Position numbers and translations under genes: made by a program. A stretch of DNA of 9,509 bases from Actinomycetes bacterium (GTDB lineage Bacteria > Actinomycetota > Actinomycetes > Actinomycetales > Microbacteriaceae): the NCBI GenBank assembly GCA_023451265.1, contig JAEYAG010000089.1, forward strand, positions 1 through 9,509. The letters run 5' to 3'. Positions 1 to 4,908 of this stretch are shown here, in pieces (the stretch's first letter is position 1; each line of letters starts with the position of its first letter). The notes beneath the pieces are model-generated. The model worked only from the letters and a program-made list of their open reading frames with translations. It made no database searches and was not told where the DNA came from.

Positions 1-59
1 GCCCCGGCCCCCGCCCTCGCAGCCCGCGCCCCCGCCGCAGCCGCCGCGGGCTCAGCCAT
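1..59 (-). CDS. Possible N-terminal fragment of a minus-strand gene running off the left edge
   Basis: Reading leftward from an ATG at 59-57, the frame stays open to the window edge and encodes an Ala/Gly/Arg-rich stretch of 19 residues beginning MAEPAAAAAG. It would lie 46 bp downstream of the 106-1437 gene on the same strand, so it could be the next gene of an operon. No Shine-Dalgarno sequence precedes the ATG, and in DNA this GC-rich several frames are open by chance. No domain can be recognised in so short a piece. It may equally be non-coding. Confidence 0.2.
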   Translation of the reverse strand, partial: MAEPAAAAAGARAARAGAG

Positions 60-105
60 CGCGACCGGTGATGCCGCGGGTCGAGGAGATGACCTCCCGC
101 ATCTT

Positions 106-1437
106 CTACTCGAGTGCCTCGAAGAACATCGACAGCGGGAACTCGTCGTCCATCACGGCATCCGTGTACCCCTTCGGCGGCCCGGCGAGCACCTCGTCGG
201 GCAGGCCCCGCGCCCACTGCGACGCGGGGTGCGGCGTCAGCACCCCGCGCACGAGCTCGTACGCGGCGAGCCAGTGCGCAACCTTCGGCCGGTCGATCGA
301 CTCCCAATACAGCCGGTCGATCGCGTCGCCGAGCGCGACGACCGCCGCCGGCACCTCGTCCCAGTCGAACGCGAGCGCGGTGTCGGTCCAGTGCAGCACG
401 CCGCGCTGGTGCAGCCACGCGAACAGCAGCTGGCCGCCGAGCCCGTCGTAGTTGCGCACGCGCGTGCCGGTGATCGCGAACCGGAAGATGCGGTCGAAGA
501 TCACCGCGTACTGCACGAGCCGCGCGTGCTCGCCGATGGCATCGTCGCGCGCGCCGAGCGCGACGCACTCGCGGAACGCCGTCAGGTCGCACCGCAGCTC
601 CTCCAGCGAATAGAGGAAGAACGGCATCCGCTGCTTGATCATGAACGGGTCGAACGGCAGATCGCCCCGCATGTGCGTGCGGTCATGGATGAGATCCCAC
701 ATGACGAAGGTCTCCTCCGCCAGCTGCTGGTCGGCCAGCATCCGCGCCGCCGGTTCGGGAAGCTCGAGCTTCGTGATCTCGGATGCCGCGGCCACCACGC
801 GCCGGTACCGCGCCGCCTCCCGGTCCTGGAAGATCGCGCCCCACGTGAACGTCGGAATCTCGCGCATCGCGACCGTCTCCGGGAACAGCACGGCGGAGTC
901 GGTGTCGTAGCCGGGGGTGAAGTCGATGAACCGCAGGCTCACGAACAGCCCGTTGGTGTAGGTCTGCTCGAGCTCGGCGATGAACTCCGGCCAGATCACT
1001 TCGCACAGCACCGCCTCGACGTGCCGGTCACGCGACCCGTTCTGCGTGTACATCGGGAACACGACGAGGTGCGTGAGCCCGTCGACACGATGCTGCTGCG
1101 GCTGGAACGCGACGAGCGACTCCAGGAAGTCGGGGATGCCGAGGCCGGTGTCGACCCAGCGCTCGAAGTCGTGAACGGATGCCGAGAGGTACTCGGCGTC
1201 GTGCGGGAACAGCGGTGTCAGCGCGCGGATCGCGCCGACGATGATCTCGATGAGGGAGCGGGCCTCGCCGCGGGCGTCGGCGTCGGTGATCGACCCGTCC
1301 TGCGCCTGCAGGTCCTGGAGGGCGGTGGCGGCATCCTTCAGCGCGAGCCACGCCGGCTGGTGCTGGACGGGGCGGCCGTCCTCGACGACCTCGGGCTCTC
1401 CGATGATGGACGTGCGGGCGGACGCGATCATGCTCAT
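106..1437 (-). CDS. Probable DUF6421-family protein of unknown function
   Basis: This encodes 443 residues. The ATG at 1437-1435 is chosen because a GGAGG lies 5 nt upstream and the mature-looking sequence begins there; an open frame extends further to 1650 but would run into the divergent regulator. No signal peptide or membrane segment is seen, so it is probably cytosolic. The most conserved-looking block is residues 240-290, with WDLIHDRTHMRGDLPFDPF followed by LEELRCDLTAF. I recall this block from the actinobacterial family DUF6421, an assignment made from memory. HDRTH (251-255) and EELRCD (279-284) look like metal-ligand motifs; that is an inference, as no activity is known to me. The C-terminal half is rich in aromatic residues and histidine. 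The gene is divergent from the Lrp/AsnC regulator at 1508, which probably controls it. It has no clear paralogue or partner in the window. Confidence 0.85.
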   Translation of the reverse strand: MSMIASARTSIIGEPEVVEDGRPVQHQPAWLALKDAATALQDLQAQDGSITDADARGEARSLIEIIVGAIRALTPLFPHDAEYLSASVHDFERWVDTGLGIPDFLESLVAFQPQQHRVDGLTHLVVFPMYTQNGSRDRHVEAVLCEVIWPEFIAELEQTYTNGLFVSLRFIDFTPGYDTDSAVLFPETVAMREIPTFTWGAIFQDREAARYRRVVAAASEITKLELPEPAARMLADQQLAEETFVMWDLIHDRTHMRGDLPFDPFMIKQRMPFFLYSLEELRCDLTAFRECVALGARDDAIGEHARLVQYAVIFDRIFRFAITGTRVRNYDGLGGQLLFAWLHQRGVLHWTDTALAFDWDEVPAAVVALGDAIDRLYWESIDRPKVAHWLAAYELVRGVLTPHPASQWARGLPDEVLAGPPKGYTDAVMDDEFPLSMFFEALE

Positions 1438-1442
1438 GTGAA

Positions 1443-1447
1443 CCTCC
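1443..1447 (-). promoter_or_regulatory. Ribosome binding site of the DUF6421-like gene
   Basis: On the minus strand this reads GGAGG, 5 nt before the ATG at 1437. It decides the start against the longer open frame. It also marks this gene as having an ordinary leader, unlike the Lrp, kinase and ATPase genes, which show no usable site. Confidence 0.75.
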
Positions 1448-1470
1448 GATCGTCGATTGCAGGAAAATTT

Positions 1471-1483
1471 ACGGTGACACCGT
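1471..1483. promoter_or_regulatory. 13-bp perfect palindrome, candidate operator in the divergent gap
   Basis: ACGGTGACACCGT has 6-bp arms around a central A. It lies between the DUF6421-like gene and the Lrp gene. Its GTGACA (1474-1479) also matches five of six bases of a -35 hexamer for the Lrp gene, although the spacer to the proposed -10 would be short (15 bp). A regulator bound here could control both directions. Function is inferred from position and symmetry only. Confidence 0.45.
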
Positions 1484-1494
1484 CTTGCTTCCGA

Positions 1495-1500
1495 TATTCT
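1495..1500 (+). promoter_or_regulatory. Candidate -10 box of a leaderless Lrp/AsnC transcript
   Basis: TATTCT lies 7 nt before the ATG at 1508, and no Shine-Dalgarno sequence is present upstream of that ATG. The spacing puts the transcription start at or next to the start codon, the arrangement typical of leaderless actinobacterial mRNAs. The kinase and ATPase genes show the same geometry. Confidence 0.45.
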
Positions 1501-1515
1501 TCCATCTATGGAAGA
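1498..1515. promoter_or_regulatory. 18-bp palindrome spanning the Lrp/AsnC start codon, candidate autoregulatory operator
   Basis: TCTTCCATCTATGGAAGA has perfect 8-bp arms separated by CT, and the right arm begins with the ATG of the regulator. A further CTTCC at 1488-1492 lies 11 bp, about one helical turn, upstream of the CTTCC at 1499-1503. Lrp/AsnC proteins commonly bind several phased sites and repress their own gene. Autoregulation here is inferred. Confidence 0.5.
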
Positions 1516-1963
1516 TGCTGTCGACCAGCGGATCATCGCCGAGGTCTCCCATGACGGGCGGGTGACCCTCGCCGACCTCTCGGCAGCGGTCGGACTGTCG
1601 GTGTCGGCCGTGCAGGCCCGGCTCAAGCGCCTCGAGGCACGCGGGGTCATCGTGGGCTACCGCGCCGTCGTCGATCCCGAGCAGGTCGGTCGCCCGCTGG
1701 CGGCGTTCATCGAGATCACGCCGCTCGACCCGGCGCAGCCCGACAACGCGCCGGAGTTGCTGGAGCACCTGGACGCCATCGAGGCCTGCCATTCGATCGC
1801 CGGCGACGCGGCGTACATGCTGCTGGCTCGGGTCGCTTCGCCGCGCGCACTGGAAGATCTCGTCCGCGACATCCGCCTCGCCGCGAACGTCCGCACCCGC
1901 ACGACCGTGGTCCTGCAGACCTTCTACGAGCATCGCCCCGTCGTCCCGGTCGCAACCCCCTGA
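1508..1963 (+). CDS. Lrp/AsnC-family transcriptional regulator
   Basis: This encodes 151 residues, the usual length of the family. Residues 4-50 form the winged helix-turn-helix: IIAEVSHDGRVTLADLS, then the recognition helix SVSAVQARLKRLEARGVI (about 31-48). Residues 63-140 fit the RAM effector-binding and oligomerisation domain, with the family's GDxxY pattern at GDAAYMLL (99-106). The ligand, usually an amino acid or related small molecule, cannot be read from the sequence. The start is the ATG at 1508; it has no Shine-Dalgarno sequence but a -10-like TATTCT 7 nt upstream suggests a leaderless message. The gene is divergent from the DUF6421-like gene and probably regulates both that gene and itself through the two palindromes in the gap. 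Family assignment is secure; the target is inferred. Confidence 0.95.
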   Translation: MEDAVDQRIIAEVSHDGRVTLADLSAAVGLSVSAVQARLKRLEARGVIVGYRAVVDPEQVGRPLAAFIEITPLDPAQPDNAPELLEHLDAIEACHSIAGDAAYMLLARVASPRALEDLVRDIRLAANVRTRTTVVLQTFYEHRPVVPVATP

Positions 1964-1966
1964 CGC

Positions 1967-2026
1967 CGAGGTCGCCGGTCCGACGCCGAGGTCGCTGGCG
2001 ACCTCGCGGGTGAACCGGCGACCTCG
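1967..2026. repeat. Nested inverted repeats just downstream of the Lrp/AsnC gene
   Basis: Four copies of the 9-mer CGAGGTCGC or its complement occur in 60 bp. The outer pair is a perfect 13-bp inverted repeat, CGAGGTCGCCGGT at 1967-1979 and ACCGGCGACCTCG at 2014-2026. The inner pair, 1987-1995 and 1998-2006, is a perfect 9-bp stem with a 2-nt spacer. The two left arms are also direct repeats 20 bp apart. The element starts 4 bp after the stop codon, so a transcription terminator is possible, but there is no T-tract. A REP-like element or an operator for the kinase gene are alternatives. Confidence 0.7.
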
Positions 2027-2068
2027 CGGATACATCTCGCGGTGGATGCCGCCCCACGCCCGGTCGCG

Positions 2069-2074
2069 TAGCGT
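2069..2074 (+). promoter_or_regulatory. Candidate -10 box of a leaderless transcript for the histidine kinase
   Basis: TAGCGT fits the actinobacterial TAnnnT -10 pattern and ends 6 nt before the GTG start at 2081. The surrounding 11-mer CGTAGCGTCGA (2067-2077) recurs exactly in front of the ABC ATPase gene (4132-4142). No convincing -35 hexamer is seen. Confidence 0.5.
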
Positions 2075-2080
2075 CGAAGG

Positions 2081-3262
2081 GTGTTCCGCCGGCTGACCCG
2101 CACGCAGCTCGTCATCGACATCGTCGTGGCGGGACTGTTCGCGCTTGTCGCCCTCCCCTTCGACCTGTCGATCGGCCGCTTCTACGACAACAACGCGCTC
2201 GGGACCGTGCTGGTCGCCCTGCTGATGGGCGGCGCGCTCGCGCTGCGCCGAGCCGCGCCCGGGCTCGCGTTGACCGTCGCCTGGGTCGGCGCGATCGTGC
2301 AGATGGCGATGGCGCGCCCACCGAGCACCGCGGACATCGCCGTCTTCGGGGTGCTGTACGCCACGGCCGCCTACGGCAGTCGCCGCACCTTCTGGGCGGG
2401 GCTCGCGTCGACGTTCGTCGGCGCGCTCGTCATCACGATCTACCTGTTCGCTCCGCTGACGGATGCCGGTCTCAGCGCCTCGACGATCACGACGGCCCTC
2501 GCGGTCGCCCTCGCCGCGATGTTCGGCCTGGGACTGGCCTGGACGGTCGGCGCGCTCGTGCGCACCGGCATCCGGGCCCGCGAGAACCGGCGCGCCCAGG
2601 AGGTCGCCGAGGCCGAGGCGGCGGCGGAGTCCGAGCGCACGCGGATCGCCCGGGACATGCACGACGTCGTCGCGCACTCCCTCGCCGTCGTGATCGCGCA
2701 GGCGGACGGCGCCCGCTACGCCAGTGCGTCCGATCCGGATGCCGCGGCATCCGCCCTCGGCACCATCTCCACGACCGCGCGGGCTGCGCTCTCCGACGTG
2801 CGCATGCTGCTCGCGCAGCTGCGACACCGGCAGGCCGACGGCCCGCAGCCCACGCTCGCCGACCTCGAACAGCTGTATGCCCAGGTGCGCGCGGCGGGCA
2901 TCGCGCTGCGGGTCGACGTCGATCCGGCGCCGGCGGGTGAGGTCCCGACCGGGGTGCAGCTCGCGGTCTATCGGATCCTGCAGGAGGCGCTCACCAATGC
3001 GCTCCGGCACGGCGCCGGCGCGCCCGTCGACGTCGCGCTGGCGTGGCATGCTGACCGGGTGGAGTTGAACGTGCGCAACGAGACCACGGCGCCCGGCGCC
3101 CCAGCGTCGGGGACACCCGCCGGTGAGGGTGAGGCGCCCCGCGGGCACGGCGTGATCGGCATGCGGGAGCGTGCGCAGCTCGTCGGCGGCACACTCGACG
3201 CCGGTCGCGAGGGCGGCGACTTCGTCGTCCGCGCCACGCTCCCGATCGGCGGCGGCGAGTGA
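2081..3262 (+). CDS. Sensor histidine kinase, NarL/DesK type (HisKA_3)
   Basis: This encodes 393 residues. The N-terminal 160 residues hold about six membrane segments (roughly 9-27, 38-56, 60-77, 84-99, 104-124, 136-160) with short loops and no large sensor domain, so the signal is probably perceived in or at the membrane. Residues 165-190 look like a coiled coil. The dimerisation domain has the HisKA_3 motif RDMHDVVAHS with the phospho-acceptor His194. The ATP-binding domain shows the N box QEALTNALRHG (301-311) and a glycine-rich GHGVIGMRERAQLVGG (355-370). The usual DxGxG adenine-binding motif is replaced by VRN followed by a Pro/Ala/Gly linker (about 335-353), a variant seen in many actinobacterial kinases. 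The GTG start is supported by the TAGCGT box 6 nt upstream; GAAGG abuts the start and is too close to act as a ribosome binding site. It overlaps the response regulator by 4 bp, so the two are surely a pair. Confidence 0.95.
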   Translation: MFRRLTRTQLVIDIVVAGLFALVALPFDLSIGRFYDNNALGTVLVALLMGGALALRRAAPGLALTVAWVGAIVQMAMARPPSTADIAVFGVLYATAAYGSRRTFWAGLASTFVGALVITIYLFAPLTDAGLSASTITTALAVALAAMFGLGLAWTVGALVRTGIRARENRRAQEVAEAEAAAESERTRIARDMHDVVAHSLAVVIAQADGARYASASDPDAAASALGTISTTARAALSDVRMLLAQLRHRQADGPQPTLADLEQLYAQVRAAGIALRVDVDPAPAGEVPTGVQLAVYRILQEALTNALRHGAGAPVDVALAWHADRVELNVRNETTAPGAPASGTPAGEGEAPRGHGVIGMRERAQLVGGTLDAGREGGDFVVRATLPIGGGE

Positions 3263-3918
3263 GCGTGCCGATCCGCGTCGTTCTGGTGGACGATCAGGCG
3301 CTGTTCCGTGCCGGCATCCGGATGGTCGTCGCCTCGCAGCCCGATCTCGAGGTCGTCGGCGAGGCCGGTGACGGCGCCGAGGCGCTGCGGGTGATCCGCG
3401 CGACCCGTCCGGACGTGGTCCTGATGGACATCCGGATGCCGGTGATGGACGGCCTCACCGCAACTGCCGAGCTGCTCGCCGACACGTCGTTCGCCGACGC
3501 CCCGCCGCGCGTGGTCATGCTGACGACGTTCGACCTCGATGAGGCCGCCGCGCGCGCGATCCGGCAGGGGGCGAGCGGGTTCCTGTTGAAGGATGCCGAT
3601 CCGGAGTTCCTGCTGGCCGCGATCCGCACGGTCCACGCCGGGTCGGCCGTGATCGCGGCATCCGCCACCCGCGACCTGTTCGCCCACTTCGCCGCACCGG
3701 CGGTGCGCCCCGCGCCCCCGGCGTTCGGGGAGCTGACCGACCGTGAGCGGGAGATCTTCGCGCTCGCCGCCCGCGGACTGTCGAACGCGGAGATCGCGCA
3801 GCGCGAGTTCCTCTCCGAAGCGACCGTGAAGACGCACATCAGCCGGATCCTCGCCAAGCTCGCCCTGCGCGACCGGGTCCAGTTGGTGGTCTTCGCGTTC
3901 GAGCACGGCCTGGCCTGA
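3259..3918 (+). CDS. Response regulator, NarL/LuxR type
   Basis: This encodes 219 residues, normal for the family. The receiver domain (about 5-122) has the acidic pair Asp11-Asp12, phospho-acceptor Asp57 in VVLMDIRMPVMDG, the switch threonine in VVMLTTF (about 89-90) and Lys111 in FLLKD. A Pro/Ala linker (about 140-156) leads to a LuxR-type helix-turn-helix (158-215) beginning LTDREREIFALAARGLSNAEIA, with SEATVKTHISRILAKL as recognition segment. The GTG at 3259 overlaps the kinase stop as GTGA, giving translational coupling; a second GTG at 3265 is an alternative start, and neither has a clear Shine-Dalgarno sequence. All phosphotransfer residues are present, so it should be active. Its likely targets, by context, are the ABC transporter genes that follow and its own operon. 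Confidence 0.95.
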   Translation: MSVPIRVVLVDDQALFRAGIRMVVASQPDLEVVGEAGDGAEALRVIRATRPDVVLMDIRMPVMDGLTATAELLADTSFADAPPRVVMLTTFDLDEAAARAIRQGASGFLLKDADPEFLLAAIRTVHAGSAVIAASATRDLFAHFAAPAVRPAPPAFGELTDREREIFALAARGLSNAEIAQREFLSEATVKTHISRILAKLALRDRVQLVVFAFEHGLA

Positions 3919-3968
3919 CCCGCCCCGCCCGGTCGCTCTCACCCCCGCCTCACCCCCGCCGGGCGTTC

Positions 3969-4036
3969 CGAAAGCAGGGCGAATCGACCCCATCGGGCCG
4001 CCGGGCCACCCAAAATGCCGTTTCAGCCTGCTTTCG
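3969..4036. repeat. 10-bp inverted repeat framing the gap between regulator and ABC genes
   Basis: CGAAAGCAGG (3969-3978) and CCTGCTTTCG (4027-4036) are perfect inverted copies separated by 48 bp. Similarity extends past the core: read in the same sense, both arms continue as GT-2 nt-CGAAAGCAGG-2 nt-GAA. The rest of the 228-bp gap (3919-4146) holds no supported gene. An ATG at 4015 would extend the ATPase frame but crosses the right arm and lacks a ribosome binding site. The pair could be two binding sites for the response regulator, a REP-like element or a long-loop terminator; none can be chosen from sequence. Confidence 0.65.
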
Positions 4037-4133
4037 CGACGGGCAGCCCCCGGCGGCCCCCGCACCCGGTGATCATCCTCGCGATGTACGCGGGCGCGAC
4101 CCGCGGCGGACGCGGCCGACGCCGCGCCCTCCG

Positions 4134-4139
4134 TAGCGT
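4134..4139 (+). promoter_or_regulatory. Candidate -10 box of a leaderless transcript for the ABC operon
   Basis: TAGCGT ends 7 nt before the ATG at 4147, within the same 11-mer CGTAGCGTCGA found before the kinase gene. This supports 4147 rather than the upstream in-frame ATG at 4015 as the start. No Shine-Dalgarno sequence or clear -35 box is seen. Confidence 0.55.
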
Positions 4140-4146
4140 CGACACC

Positions 4147-4908
4147 ATGGAGATCACGACGACAGAGCTCGGCCTCGCGGCGCGGGTGCAGGGCCTCAGC
4201 AAGACGTACGGCGCGGGCGAGACCGGGGTGCGGGCGCTCGACGACGTCACCGTCGGCATCCGCCGCGGGGAGTTCACCGCGATCATGGGGCCGTCGGGGT
4301 CGGGCAAATCCACCCTCATGCACATCATGGCGGGCCTGGATGCGCCGACCAGCGGCCGCGCCTGGATCGGCGACACCGAGATCACCGGCCTGTCCGACCT
4401 CGAGCTCACGATCCTACGGCGACGCCGCGTCGGCTTCGTCTTCCAGGCGTTCAACCTCGTGCCCACCCTTGACGCCCTCGGCAACATCCTGCTGCCGTTC
4501 GACCTCGACGGGCGCACCCCGAGCGCCCTGGAGCGTGCCCGCATCGACGGCCTCATCGACTCCCTCGGCCTGCGGCCGCGCCTGCGGCACCGCCCGCACG
4601 AGCTCTCCGGCGGTCAGCAGCAGCGCGTCGCGATCGCCCGCGCGCTCGCGACGGCGCCCGACCTCGTCTTCGCCGACGAGCCGACCGGCAACCTCGACTC
4701 CCGCTCCGGCCGTGAGGTGCTCGCCCTGCTGGCCGCGGCCAGTCGCGAGCACGGCCAGTCGATCGCGATGGTCACCCACGATCCGGTGGCCGCGAGCCAC
4801 GCCGACCGGGTGCTGTTCCTCGGCGACGGCCGCGTGGTCGCCGACAAGCCGCGCCAGAGCGCCGAGCAGGTCTCGGCCTTCATGCTCGCCGCGGAGGTGG
4901 CGGCGTGA
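4147..4908 (+). CDS. ABC transporter ATP-binding protein, MacB/LolD type
   Basis: This encodes 253 residues from the ATG at 4147; starting at 4015 would add 44 residues rich in Arg and Gly that match no part of the family. All ATPase motifs are intact: Walker A GPSGSGKST (48-56), Q-loop VFQ with Gln100, signature LSGGQQQR (153-160), Walker B LVFADEP with Glu178, D-loop NLDS and switch His211. The sequence style places it with the MacB/LolD/FtsE group, which works with FtsX-type permeases and serves export or membrane-extraction roles, not nutrient import. It acts as a homodimer on the cytoplasmic face. It overlaps the permease gene by 4 bp (GTGA). Its own promoter candidate, 228 bp beyond the response regulator, suggests it can be switched separately from the two-component genes. 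Substrate unknown; antimicrobial or envelope-stress function is inferred from context. Confidence 0.95.
   Translation: MEITTTELGLAARVQGLSKTYGAGETGVRALDDVTVGIRRGEFTAIMGPSGSGKSTLMHIMAGLDAPTSGRAWIGDTEITGLSDLELTILRRRRVGFVFQAFNLVPTLDALGNILLPFDLDGRTPSALERARIDGLIDSLGLRPRLRHRPHELSGGQQQRVAIARALATAPDLVFADEPTGNLDSRSGREVLALLAAASREHGQSIAMVTHDPVAASHADRVLFLGDGRVVADKPRQSAEQVSAFMLAAEVAA

Noticed and set aside
229..1554. A 441-codon plus-strand frame antisense to the DUF6421-like gene
   Set aside because: The translation is Arg/Val/Glu-rich low complexity without recognisable motifs, has no ribosome binding site, and lies opposite a well-supported gene.
1438..1650. N-terminal extension of the DUF6421-like protein
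   Set aside because: It would run into the divergent Lrp gene and bypass the well-placed GGAGG at 1443-1447; the extra residues are Arg/Ser-rich and featureless.
1469..3148. A 559-codon minus-strand frame
   Set aside because: It is antisense to the Lrp and kinase genes, both of which have complete family motifs.
3919..3968. Pyrimidine-rich stretch with CACCCCCGCC repeats after the response regulator, considered as a terminator
   Set aside because: CACCCCCGCC is repeated twice in tandem, but no stem can be formed and no T-tract follows, so there is no basis for a terminator call.
4015..4146. N-terminal extension of the ABC ATPase from an upstream ATG
   Set aside because: The extra 44 residues do not resemble the family, the ATG has no ribosome binding site and lies within the inverted-repeat element, and a -10 box is correctly placed for the start at 4147.
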